Assembly (NCBI GenBank): GCA_018969905.1
Contig: JAGWXK010000010.1
Location: 1 to 42,722 of the forward strand
Reading direction: 5' to 3'
Origin: Bdellovibrionales bacterium
Lineage (GTDB): Bacteria; Bdellovibrionota; UBA1018; CAIMNF01
Length of the DNA: 42,722 nucleotides
The notes beneath the pieces were generated by a model that was not told where the DNA came from, made no database searches, and worked only from the letters and a program-made list of their open reading frames with translations. This document shows positions 8,993-17,114 of this stretch, piece by piece. Numbering within the stretch: position 1 is the first letter of the stretch; each line of letters opens with the position of its first letter. Made by a program: the position numbers and the translations under genes.

Positions 8993-10349
8993 TTCCTCTG
9001 CCATCGGGCAAGGGTCGGCAACGCCTCCGTACCGTATTCTGGTAGCGGAACCACAGGAGGAGCGCGACAGTGAAAAGCCCGACCGATAGGCCAATCCAGA
9101 GGCCCTCGATGCCGAGTCCGAAGGTGAAGCACAGGGCAAGTCCCAGTGGAGCGCCGACTGCTCCATGGCCGATTGCGTTCACTTCGGCTTGAACTCTGGT
9201 TTCGCCAAAACCTCTCAGGCAACCCGACAGAATCACCTGGAGCGCATCTCCGAATTGGAAGAGTGCAGTGATCAGCAGAAGACGGGCTCCGATTTCAAGG
9301 GTCGAGGGGTCGCTGGTAAAAAAACGGAGGATCGGGTCTCGGAGTCCATAAATGAGGAGGCATCCGAGGAATGCGTACAGGAACCCGAACTTCAAGGTTT
9401 GTTTCCCGAGTTCACGGGAGCGAAGGGCGTCTCCCTCCCCGAGAGCCCGGCTCATCGTCAGTGCGGCCGCCGAACCCATTCCTGCGGGAATCATGAAGGC
9501 AAAACTCGCAAGGCTGATGGCGATCGCATGGGCGGCGTTTTCCGGGGGAGGGAAGCCTGCGGCTATGGTGCCGGCCAGAATGAATGCGCCGATTTCAAAA
9601 AACATTTGCAGGGAGGTAGGGACACCGAGCTTGAGAATGGTCTTCATTCGGAGCTTCCATGGGATTTGCGAACTGAATTCAGGAAATGCAATCTTGCCTC
9701 GAGCGGTTTTGGTCCGGAAAAGAAGAAACGCGAGAATTCCAAACCTTGAAATCACGTTCGACCAGGCGGATCCCGCCATGCCCAGAGCCGGAAGGCCGGC
9801 GTGGCCATAGATCAGTGCCCAGTTGAAAAAAATATTCACCACATTTCCGAGAAGAAAGGCAAGGGTGGTGTCGTGAGAATGTCCTCTGGCTTGCAGTTCC
9901 ACACGAAGAAGCGGCGTGAGAAACACAGGAAGAAAGCTCAAGGAAAGGACGGCGCTGAAATGAGCAACGCCTTCGTGAATGGTCGGATCAATTCCAAAGA
10001 GGAATCCAAACCGAGTCAGAAGGGTGAGGCCTGCCATGCTGACAAGAGAGAGAATGAGAATCAAAAATGCACCTGAAAAAAAATAGGAATCTGCTTTTTT
10101 TTCATCCTTCTCGCCCAATGAGTGCGGGATTAGAAATTCCAGGCTCGAGAAGATTCCAATCCCGAGGATCATGAACCAGGCAAAAAAAGATGTGGAAGTG
10201 CCGACGGTTGCGGTGGCACGGCTTCCAAGATCCCGGCAAAAAAGGAGGTCTACCACCTGCATGAGGGCTTGTCCGAAAAAAGTCCCCACGCTGTGAAGGA
10301 GCACTGCTCGGTATTCTGGGGCGGCGCGAAGGGGGTTTGGGTTTGACAT
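8979..10349 (-). CDS. MATE family efflux transporter
   Basis: 456 aa, the usual length for a 12-helix MATE protein. It would export cationic drugs or metabolites in exchange for Na+ or H+. Typical segments: the N-terminal helix with GQALMQVVDLLFCRDLG, LLRVELQARGHSHDTTLAFLLGN, LPALGMAGSAWSNVISR, LKLGVPTSLQMFFEIGAF at the start of the second half, and FGDALQVILSGCLRGFGETR. The two halves are pseudo-repeats, as expected. The C-terminus is basic (VRRRCRP). It is preceded by an AT-rich stretch (10350-10405) that probably holds its promoter. Confidence 0.88.
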   Translation of the reverse strand: MSNPNPLRAAPEYRAVLLHSVGTFFGQALMQVVDLLFCRDLGSRATATVGTSTSFFAWFMILGIGIFSSLEFLIPHSLGEKDEKKADSYFFSGAFLILILSLVSMAGLTLLTRFGFLFGIDPTIHEGVAHFSAVLSLSFLPVFLTPLLRVELQARGHSHDTTLAFLLGNVVNIFFNWALIYGHAGLPALGMAGSAWSNVISRFGILAFLLFRTKTARGKIAFPEFSSQIPWKLRMKTILKLGVPTSLQMFFEIGAFILAGTIAAGFPPPENAAHAIAISLASFAFMIPAGMGSAAALTMSRALGEGDALRSRELGKQTLKFGFLYAFLGCLLIYGLRDPILRFFTSDPSTLEIGARLLLITALFQFGDALQVILSGCLRGFGETRVQAEVNAIGHGAVGAPLGLALCFTFGLGIEGLWIGLSVGLFTVALLLWFRYQNTVRRRCRPLPDGRGITSA

Positions 10350-10591
10350 AATGATTATGTAATAAGTTTAACTTAATTTATAAAATAAAAAACAATAATT
10401 AACACTTATCCACGAACTCTGGCAAATTCGCACCATACAAATTTTGTGGGAGCACTGCTCACCGCAATCACACTTACAGATGACCTGGGAAGGATGAGTT
10501 TTATCCTCCCCCTCCCCCAATCCCAACAAAGCTTGTTTTTCCCAGTTCATCTGTAGACTTTCAGTCCCAGAAATCCACCCGCTCCCTGCTG

Positions 10592-12148
10592 TTATTTGGA
10601 TGAGCTTTTTTCAAGGCGAACTTGCAGATGAAAAAGTTGCTCGAAAAGTGACTTTTTTTGTTCGAATCGAAGAAGTTCAAGATCGCACGGTGTTCTGCTT
10701 GCGAATCTGATTTCCAGAGTCGAGCCTCGACGCTTGATTCTTTTGAGCTTCATGGTTTTTTTGTGGGTGCGGTCGCATGCGTCCGCCATCTGCAAGAGGG
10801 CGAGAAGGGTAAGGAAAGGCTTCCTGAGTCCATCTTTCTTTGGGTATGGGATCTTCTTTTCGTTTTTCTTTTCAAGAAGTTTTTCTTCCTTGTGAAAACG
10901 GCACAAGCCTGCGATCAAGCCAGCTTCCCATCCGTGCATGCCGACAAAGTTTGCGTTTTTGACCATGTATTCGGAGTGTTCTGCATGATGCGCATGACTG
11001 ATGACCTCGCCCGAGTCGTGCAGGAGTGCTGCGGCACCAAGGTAGGGGCGCCACTCGGACTTCAATTTGTGGAACGGTTTTAAGGCATCAAACAGGAATT
11101 CGGCATGCTCTCGAACCGTATTCGCATGCGTGGCATCCACGCCCCAGGCACTGATTCTTGTTTCAATTTCCTCAAACGAGAATTGGCTTGACCGGGCTTT
11201 TTTGTTTGTAATGCGGGCCAGCTCGTCCTCGAGGATTCCATCTCGTAGGGCGAACTCGGTGGAGCGGATGGTTTTTGCCTTCAGCATTTGAGCGAGCTCA
11301 TCGAGTAGGATTGCACCTGCCAAAATCAAATCAACCCGTTTGGGCTCCATTCCGTTCATGGCAAGCAATTCGGCCGTTGTTTTGTTTTTGATCTGTTCCA
11401 CGACTTTTGAGAGGTGTTTAGACTCAAAAGGCAGGTTTCCACGATCCTTGTCGCGATTAACCAGTTTTGCCAAGGCGATGATGCTCCCCGAGGAGCCTAT
11501 GATGGTGGGGGCTTTTGGCCATGATTCAATCAGGAGCTTTGGAAGAACAACGCTCTTGATGAATTGTCTGAGTTCACTTACCGGGTCGTTCTGGTTTTTT
11601 TTGGTCTGGGCGGGGGGCTGGGTTTTTAGAAAAACCTGTTGGAGTTTTGCGACTCCAAGGTTGAAGCTATGAGAGCGGAGAACGGTGCGCCCCTTGCAGA
11701 TGGAAACTTCCGTGCTGCCTCCCCCGATGTCGATCAGGGCAAATACGCCTTTTGGGAGCCCCGGCTGGTTATTCAAGACTCCTTTTGCAATCAGGGAGGC
11801 TTCTTCGGCGCCGGTGATCATTCGAAATTCAATTCCCGTTTTCTTCTTCAATTCAAGCAGGAATGTCTCTCCATCAGACGCGTCCCTGATTGCAGCTGTT
11901 CCAAAAGCGACACAGCGGTCCACTGAAAGCGCTTCCATTGTGGAATGGAATGATAAAGCGGCTTCGAGGGTGCGTCTTTTGCTTTCTTCGCTCAGTTTTC
12001 CATTGAGAAAGAGATCCTGGCCCAGGCGGACCATCGTTTTTTCCCTGTAAAGACGACGATGCTGGTGAGTGCCTTTGCGACTCGCGCTCACCTCGTGGAT
12101 GTCAAACCGGATGGAGTTGGTCCCAAGATCAATGATTGCTATTCGCAT
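10592..12148 (-). CDS. Exopolyphosphatase / pppGpp phosphohydrolase family (Ppx/GppA)
   Basis: 518 aa. The N-terminal half is the ASKHA phosphatase domain: IDLGTNSIRFDI (5-16), FGTAAIRDASD, and IDIGGGSTEVS near residue 140. The C-terminal half has an HD-type region with LLHDSGEVISHAHHAEHSEYM, the Ppx/GppA C-terminal extension. It removes terminal phosphates from polyphosphate or pppGpp; which one cannot be told from sequence. Unusually rich in lysine at the C-terminus. Last gene of the mazG-coaE-small basic protein-ppx run on the minus strand, 28 bp downstream of the small gene. Confidence 0.88.
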   Translation of the reverse strand: MRIAIIDLGTNSIRFDIHEVSASRKGTHQHRRLYREKTMVRLGQDLFLNGKLSEESKRRTLEAALSFHSTMEALSVDRCVAFGTAAIRDASDGETFLLELKKKTGIEFRMITGAEEASLIAKGVLNNQPGLPKGVFALIDIGGGSTEVSICKGRTVLRSHSFNLGVAKLQQVFLKTQPPAQTKKNQNDPVSELRQFIKSVVLPKLLIESWPKAPTIIGSSGSIIALAKLVNRDKDRGNLPFESKHLSKVVEQIKNKTTAELLAMNGMEPKRVDLILAGAILLDELAQMLKAKTIRSTEFALRDGILEDELARITNKKARSSQFSFEEIETRISAWGVDATHANTVREHAEFLFDALKPFHKLKSEWRPYLGAAALLHDSGEVISHAHHAEHSEYMVKNANFVGMHGWEAGLIAGLCRFHKEEKLLEKKNEKKIPYPKKDGLRKPFLTLLALLQMADACDRTHKKTMKLKRIKRRGSTLEIRFASRTPCDLELLRFEQKKSLFEQLFHLQVRLEKSSSK

Positions 12149-12176
12149 GGGTTCTCTGTCGGGAACCTGTCGGGGA

Positions 12177-12323
12177 TCAGCGAGCCCGGTTCAGTTTGCG
12201 CTTTTTTGTCTTGCGCGATCGGGCCTGATCAATCTTGTGAGGGCGAAGGGATGGATTTTTCTTGTGTTCACTTGCGCGATCGAGTTTTTGTTTGGTTCTT
12301 TTTACACGGAGTCGAGTTGCCAT
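12177..12323 (-). CDS. 48-aa highly basic small protein
   Basis: An intact ATG-to-TGA frame of 48 codons (ATG at 12323-12321, TGA at 12179-12177) fills the gap between coaE and ppx/gppA. Twenty of 48 residues are Lys or Arg, spread over the whole length, with the C-terminal stretch RSRKTKKRKLNRAR. The composition resembles small ribosomal or nucleic-acid-binding proteins. It starts 13 bp after the coaE stop and ends 28 bp before the Ppx start, so it fits the operon spacing. No good Shine-Dalgarno is seen, and I recognise no family. It could be an artefact of a basic-codon gap, but a clean frame that exactly fills the intergenic slot favours a gene. Confidence 0.5.
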   Translation of the reverse strand: MATRLRVKRTKQKLDRASEHKKNPSLRPHKIDQARSRKTKKRKLNRAR

Positions 12324-12336
12324 GGTTTAGGGGGTA

Positions 12337-12918
12337 TCATGAGGTCTTCATTTGTTCCAGAACTTTCAAGACCCGCAACCTCAAATCCTCAATGCTTCCG
12401 CTGTTGTCAATGACCGCATCCGCATGAGGGATGCGGAAAGCATCCGGATTTTGGGCGTTGATCATTTGAAGTGCGGCCTCTCTGGATAATCCGTCCCTGT
12501 GCATGATTCTTGCGATTCGGTCCTCCAGGGGTGAGGTGACAACGATCACTTTTGCGAAATCCTTTGCCCGGCCGGACTCAATCAGAAGACTTGCCTCGTA
12601 AAGAAGGAATGGGGCACCCGGATTGAGTCTCGGGGCTTCCAGGAAGGCGAGCTCACTCTTTTTTTGGATCAAGGGATGAAGGATCGCCTCAAGATCCCGC
12701 TTTGCGGATGGATCGTGAGTGAGGAGATCGCGAAGAACTCCGGGGTCAGTGGTCTTAAATCGTTTGAGTAGAGGAGCCTCCGCCTCGCCCCCGGGAGCGC
12801 GAAGAGTGCGCGCAATGCGGTCGGCATCAATGATGGGAATCGAGCCGAGTTCATGAAAAAGTCCGGCAACGGTGGATTTTCCGGTGCCAATTCCTCCGGT
12901 AAGTCCGATTCTTTTCAT
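12337..12918 (-). CDS. coaE: Dephospho-CoA kinase CoaE
   Basis: 193 aa. It phosphorylates dephospho-CoA, the last step of coenzyme A synthesis. P-loop GGIGTGKST at residues 8-16, then IIDADRIAR (substrate-binding DAD), HPLIQKK and the lid region RIMHRDGLSREAA, followed by the usual INAQNPDAFRIPHADAVIDNSGS. All catalytic regions are present and length is normal. It overlaps the mazG stop by 4 bp (ATGA), so its translation is coupled to mazG. Confidence 0.95.
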   Translation of the reverse strand: MKRIGLTGGIGTGKSTVAGLFHELGSIPIIDADRIARTLRAPGGEAEAPLLKRFKTTDPGVLRDLLTHDPSAKRDLEAILHPLIQKKSELAFLEAPRLNPGAPFLLYEASLLIESGRAKDFAKVIVVTSPLEDRIARIMHRDGLSREAALQMINAQNPDAFRIPHADAVIDNSGSIEDLRLRVLKVLEQMKTS

Positions 12919-13778
12919 GCGTCTTTCCGTTCGATTGCCTTTGCCTCATCCCAATAACGGTCCATTTCGGCTAGACTCACCTTTTCCGGGGAGGTGCCCG
13001 ATTCATGAAGGCGGGTTTCGACATGCCGAAAGCGGGATTCGAACTTTCGAAGAGTTTGCCGGAGCGCGCTTTCTGGATCAATTTTTGTAAGGTGCGCGAT
13101 GTTGCACACACAAAAAAGAACATCACCCAGTTCGGCTTCGATCTTGGCCCGTCTGGAGTCATTGAGAGGGGCTTGGTCTTCGAGTTCACGTCTGAGTTCC
13201 CGAACCTCCTCTTCCAGCTTTCCAATGGGGCCGTTCAAGTCGGGCCACTGAAAACCGACTTTTGTGACTTTTGAAATCACTTTGTCCGTTCGAAGAAGCG
13301 GAGGAAGGGATCGGGGGATGGAATCAAATACACTGGTAAGGCCGTTTGTTTCGCCTTTTTCCTGTTTTTTGATCTGATCCCAGTTTTTGAGCACTTCCGC
13401 GGATCCACTGACGGCAACTTCACCAAACACATGAGGGTGGCGCCGGATGAGTTTCTCGTTCAGGGTCCTTGCGATCGCCTCAATGGAGAGTTCAGGGTTG
13501 GTTTCGGTGGCGATCTCCGCATGAAGGAGAATCTGAAGCAGCAGATCTCCCCATTCCTCCTTGAAAGATGAGGATATCGTGGGAGATGTAAGTTCTTTTT
13601 CGTCAGGAATCTGATCGAGAACGTCCAATACTTCATAAGCCTCCTCGATCAGGAACTTACGGAGGGATTGATGGGTTTGTTCCCGATCCCAAGGGCATCC
13701 GCCCGGACCGCGGAGTCGAGCTACGGTTTTCATTACTTCTGAAAATGCGAGGACTGAGGCTTCGTGATTGTAGGGCAT
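12915..13778 (-). CDS. mazG: Nucleoside triphosphate pyrophosphohydrolase MazG
   Basis: 287 aa with the two tandem MazG domains. It hydrolyses NTPs to NMP and pyrophosphate, a housekeeping function linked to nucleotide-pool cleaning and ppGpp control. Diagnostic: ARLRGPGGCPWDREQTHQSL, KFLIEEAYEVLDVLD with the EExxE metal site, EEWGDLLLQILLHAEIA, RRHPHVFGEV, and in the second domain KLEEEVRELRREL and EAELGDVLFCVCNIA. The start at 13778 leaves only 26 bp to the divergent ybeY. An internal ATG at 13733 (MKTVARLRGPGG) would still keep the whole first domain and leave more promoter space, so the start is uncertain. Confidence 0.93.
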   Translation of the reverse strand: MPYNHEASVLAFSEVMKTVARLRGPGGCPWDREQTHQSLRKFLIEEAYEVLDVLDQIPDEKELTSPTISSSFKEEWGDLLLQILLHAEIATETNPELSIEAIARTLNEKLIRRHPHVFGEVAVSGSAEVLKNWDQIKKQEKGETNGLTSVFDSIPRSLPPLLRTDKVISKVTKVGFQWPDLNGPIGKLEEEVRELRRELEDQAPLNDSRRAKIEAELGDVLFCVCNIAHLTKIDPESALRQTLRKFESRFRHVETRLHESGTSPEKVSLAEMDRYWDEAKAIERKDA

Positions 13779-13804
13779 GGTGTAGATTTGTTACCATAGG
13801 TTCC

Positions 13805-14317
13805 ATGGTATCGAAACCCGTGGCACTGAAAGAGATTGAGACCTATGCCCTGACAGCAGTCCAGAAGTGGCTGAAGCGGGTGCTGAAGGAGCCAAAAGTG
13901 CGTGCCCGACTGGTAAAATGCGAGGCGGATGCCTACCAGGTTGATCTCTCGGTTTGCGGGAGCTCGAAAATGAGCCATCTCAACAGCACTTTTCGAAAAA
14001 AGACCAAACCCACCGATGTACTGAGTTTTCCGACCCCTGAACTATTCCAGCGGCAGGGGCTTCTCGGAGATCTTGTGCTTTGCGGTCCGGTCGCGGTGAA
14101 GCAGGCAAAAGAACAGAGGCACACGTGGAAGCGCGAAGTGGATGTATTGATCGTTCACGGGCTCTTGCATCTTTGTCATTTCGACCACGAAGACTCTCCG
14201 AAAGAGGCGGAGCTCATGGCGGACCTGGAGTCCCGCGTACTGGGATCAGGAAAAAGGGCTGGAAAATCAAAAGGTCTTGTGAAGCGCGCCAGTCAGACTC
14301 GCCATTTGAATAAATAA
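13805..14317 (+). CDS. ybeY: Endoribonuclease YbeY (16S rRNA 3' maturation / ribosome quality control)
   Basis: 170 aa from the ATG at 13805; the frame opens earlier at 13745, but that part would overlap mazG. YbeY is a zinc RNase needed for 16S rRNA processing. NSTFRKKTKPTDVLSFP matches the family, and the zinc site is H118-G-L-L-H122-L-C-H-F-D-H128, which keeps the three ligand histidines (usual pattern HGxLHLxGYDH). The usual Gly-Tyr before DH is His-Phe here. The tail after residue 145 is lysine-rich. Its last 25 bases overlap the converging gene at 14293. Confidence 0.9.
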   Translation: MVSKPVALKEIETYALTAVQKWLKRVLKEPKVRARLVKCEADAYQVDLSVCGSSKMSHLNSTFRKKTKPTDVLSFPTPELFQRQGLLGDLVLCGPVAVKQAKEQRHTWKREVDVLIVHGLLHLCHFDHEDSPKEAELMADLESRVLGSGKRAGKSKGLVKRASQTRHLNK

Positions 14318-14703
14318 AGGGGGGCTAGGCTTCCATCGTATTTCGACTCGCAATACGGATGTTCCATCCCTTCCGAGTCGATCAAAACCCTCAGCCGTTG
14401 ATTGAGCTTCTGGCATGCCGCCGCATCAGGGTTCTCCGCGGTCTGAAGTTCCCTTGCCGAGAGCTTCACCGGGCTAAATCGGTTTCGAGAGATGATCGAG
14501 CGGATTTCGCAAGCTTTTCCGTCATTGAGTGAAAAACAATCCGAGGAAAGAAACGCCTTAAGCCGATGGTCGTAACAGAGTTTGACGGCAGAATCCCTCT
14601 TGTTCAGAACCATGGATTTCCCTTTGCATGCGAGAGCAAGGTCACTCCCGAAGGGGAGGGTCAAAAGTGTCACACCCAGCAAAGTCTTTATTCCATTTTT
14701 CAT
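14293..14703 (-). CDS. Small exported protein of unknown function
   Basis: 136 aa from the ATG at 14703, chosen over the ATG at 14724 because it gives a compact signal peptide (MKNGIKTLLGVTLLTLPFGSDLALA). The residue after that is Cys, but A-L-A-C is a poor lipobox. The mature part has several cysteines (ACKGKS, KLCYD, SSDCFS, KACEIRS, AACQKL, YCESKYD), which suggests disulfides in the periplasm. No family recognised. Its end overlaps ybeY by 25 bp, so the two are expressed against each other. Confidence 0.6.
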   Translation of the reverse strand: MKNGIKTLLGVTLLTLPFGSDLALACKGKSMVLNKRDSAVKLCYDHRLKAFLSSDCFSLNDGKACEIRSIISRNRFSPVKLSARELQTAENPDAAACQKLNQRLRVLIDSEGMEHPYCESKYDGSLAPLYLFKWRV

Positions 14704-14868
14704 AGTTTGAGCCTCTGTGTGCACTCGATTCCTAAAAACTAAAGAACCTGATGCACTCTTTTATTTTACCGTGTCGAGTTCGACATGGCAATACCTTATC
14801 AAAATGGTCTTTTTTTAAACGAATTCCATTGATCATTGAATTCTTGATGCCCTCCTTTCTGTTCCGAA

Positions 14869-14898
14869 TTGCAGCCTGTAGCCCTCGGCTGCTACACT
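14869..14898 (+). promoter_or_regulatory. Possible sigma-70 promoter for prfB
   Basis: TTGCAG (14869-14874) and TACACT (14893-14898) are separated by 18 bp and stand just before the prfB ATG at 14908, so a transcript from here would have almost no leader. Matches are partial. A GCAGCC/GGCTGC inverted repeat overlaps the spacer. Confidence 0.25.
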
Positions 14899-14907
14899 CC
14901 AGAGCCT

Positions 14908-16051
14908 ATGAGCAGAATGGAAGCCTTTGAGATCCGGAAAACCCTTGGGGAAATGAAAGCGAAGCTTGATTTCCTCCGAGGTTCACTTTGACTTAGCCCA
15001 TAAAACAAGGCGAATTGAAGAAATCTCCCACATGGAAACCCAGGAATCGTTCTGGGCGGACAATAAAAAAGCAAAAGTACTCTCCCAGGAAAAGTCACGA
15101 CTCGAATCTGAGGTGAATGGCTTCAAGGAGCTTGATCTCCTTTTTTCAGACGCCGAAACCATGTTTCAAATGGCGGAGGAAGAGAAGGATGACGGGCTTT
15201 TGCAGGAAGCCTCCGACATGATTGCGCCTCTTGCGGTGAAGTTCGAGGAAGCAGAGCTTAAAAAAATGCTCTCTGATCCGATGGATCCGAAGAATGCCAT
15301 TGTCACCATCAATGCGGGCTCGGGTGGAACCGAATCGCAGGACTGGGCACAGATGCTGTTTCGGATGTATCAGATGTGGGCGAAGGCCCACTCGTTTGAC
15401 CTGAAGGTCATGGATGTGCTCCCGGGCGAAGAGGCCGGCATCAAGAACGTGGCCTTCACGGTGAATGGCCAAAACGCCTATGGATTATTGAAAAGCGAAG
15501 CGGGAGTTCACCGACTCGTTCGCATTTCACCCTTTGACTCAAACGCAAGACGACACACCTCGTTTACGAGCGTGTTTGTTACGCCCGAGGTGGATGATGA
15601 TTTCGAAGTCGTGATCAATCCGGCCGATCTCAGGATCGATGTGTACCGCGCGGGTGGAAAGGGCGGACAGGGCGTGAACACGACCGACTCTGCGGTCCGG
15701 ATCACCCACAATCCATCCGGCATTGTGGTCACGTGCCAGCAAGAACGATCCCAGATCAAAAACAAGGATCTGGCCATGAAGGTTTTGAAATCCCGTCTCT
15801 ATGAGCGCCACTTGGAAGAAGAGCGGAAAAAAATGGACGCGATCGAGAACTCAAAGAAGGAAATCTCCTGGGGTTCGCAGATCAGATCCTATGTGCTTCA
15901 CCCGTACAAGATGGTGAAGGACCATCGCACGGGCTTCACTTCGTCGAGTGCCGATGTGGTGCTGGACGGAGACCTTGACGGCTACATGAAGTCGTATCTT
16001 ACGTGCAAAGTTACGGGCAACTGGGCGCGCGGCGGAGACGATCTCGAGTAA
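14908..16051 (+). CDS. prfB: Peptide chain release factor 2, expressed by programmed +1 frameshift
   Basis: RF2 recognises UGA and UAA stops. The first 27 codons (ATG at 14908, ending L-R-G-S-L) run into an in-frame UGA at 14989-14991. A +1 shift at CUU-UGA-C continues as D-L-A-H-K to the stop at 16051, 380 aa in all (E. coli RF2 is 365). The shifted frame holds the stop-codon-reading tripeptide S207-P-F in VRISPFDSNARRHTSF and the catalytic GGQ (252-254) in AGGKGGQGVN. An annotation that starts at an ATG-like codon around 14966 would miss the true N-terminus. Expression should be autoregulated: low RF2 slows UGA termination and favours the shift. The dus gene follows after 3 bp. Confidence 0.96.
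14977..14992 (+). promoter_or_regulatory. RF2 programmed +1 frameshift site
   Basis: Codons CGA GGT TCA CTT TGA followed by C: the slippery CUU, the in-frame UGA and the poor-context C are as in E. coli prfB. The internal Shine-Dalgarno stimulator is weaker here (GAGG, in CGAGGT, instead of AGGGGG), with similar spacing to the CUU. Confidence 0.93.
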
Positions 16052-16054
16052 TTC

Positions 16055-17065
16055 ATGGAAAGTGTTTTATCCAGACTTTCTCCTCATCCGGTCATGCTTG
16101 CGCCGATGGTGGGGCTCACACATTATGCGGTTCGGCGTGGTGTGCAGGGGTTTTTGCCTGAGGGTGCGCGGGTCCTCTGGCCCACCGAGATGCTGAATTC
16201 GCGAAGAATTCCGTCCCAACACGAAAGCGAAACCCCCGAGATCAATTTCAAAGACCACGAGTGGGGGTTGTGTCCCCAGCTTTTGGCCAATGATGAAACC
16301 TTCATCCGGCTCTCCGTGAAGCGGCTTGAGTCCTGGGGTGCCTCGGCCATCGATATCAACATGGGCTGCCCCGTTGAGAAGGCGCTTCGGCACAACTACG
16401 GAGTCGCACTCATGGGCGATCCAAAGTACGCACAAGAAGTGGTTGCTCACACGGTTGAAAGTGCCACAGTGCCGGTAAGTGTGAAGCTCAGAGCCGGGCT
16501 TGAGAGCAAGGATTTTGATTATCTACATGGGTTTGTGGCGGGCCTGATCGATGCCGGGGCCTCGTGGGTTACGATTCATCCGAGAACTGCCGAGCAAAAA
16601 CGAAAAGGTGTGGCCGATTGGAATTTGATTCGAAGGTTGAAGGCGAGATTTCGCGAGGAAGGGCGCCCGGTTGAGATCATTGGCAATGGGGATGTGCAAT
16701 GTTTTGATGACATTGAAGCCATGTTTCAGGAATCGGATTGCGACCGGGTCATGGTGGGGCGGGCCATGATGGCAAAGCCCTGGCTCATCCGCAATGAGCC
16801 GGAGCCGGATGCGGAGACCCAAGGTGCCTGGTACGGAGAATTTCTGCTTCGCGTACTTTCCGAGATGCGCGAGCATTATTCTTGGGATGCGGGACGCAGG
16901 CGCATGCTCTTTTTGATTGTATGGGGCAAGCCTTGGATTGAGTTCGGGGAATACCTTCAGGGGCGGATTCAGGCGGCCCGCGACTATGCTGAAATGGAGG
17001 CTGCCATCCTGAAATTTTTCAGCCAGCCCCAAAGGATTTTGAAGCGCTCGAGCCTCAGAGGCTAG
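16055..17065 (+). CDS. tRNA-dihydrouridine synthase (Dus family)
   Basis: 336 aa. Flavoenzyme that reduces uridines in the tRNA D-loop using FMN and NADPH. Family motifs in order: MLAPMVGLTHYAVRR (the APM..VTD region), ATEM-equivalent PTEML, QLLANDETF, IDINMGCPVEKALRHNYGVALM with the catalytic Cys of MGCP, VSVKLRAGL, VTIHPRTAEQKRKGVADW, IIGNGDV, and MVGRAMMAKPW. In this protein AxxD is replaced by T-H-Y. Subtype (DusA, B or C) is not safely assigned, though the motif spacing is closest to DusB. It follows prfB by 3 bp and is likely co-transcribed. Confidence 0.9.
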   Translation: MESVLSRLSPHPVMLAPMVGLTHYAVRRGVQGFLPEGARVLWPTEMLNSRRIPSQHESETPEINFKDHEWGLCPQLLANDETFIRLSVKRLESWGASAIDINMGCPVEKALRHNYGVALMGDPKYAQEVVAHTVESATVPVSVKLRAGLESKDFDYLHGFVAGLIDAGASWVTIHPRTAEQKRKGVADWNLIRRLKARFREEGRPVEIIGNGDVQCFDDIEAMFQESDCDRVMVGRAMMAKPWLIRNEPEPDAETQGAWYGEFLLRVLSEMREHYSWDAGRRRMLFLIVWGKPWIEFGEYLQGRIQAARDYAEMEAAILKFFSQPQRILKRSSLRG

Positions 17066-17114
17066 GGCGGAATCTCCTCGTAAAATTTGGCAAATTTCGC
17101 TACCATCTGCCCCC

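Noticed and set aside
10406-10414. DnaA-box-like TTATCCACG next to AT-rich DNA
   Set aside because: A single near-match without further boxes, dnaA, dnaN or parAB nearby does not support an origin.
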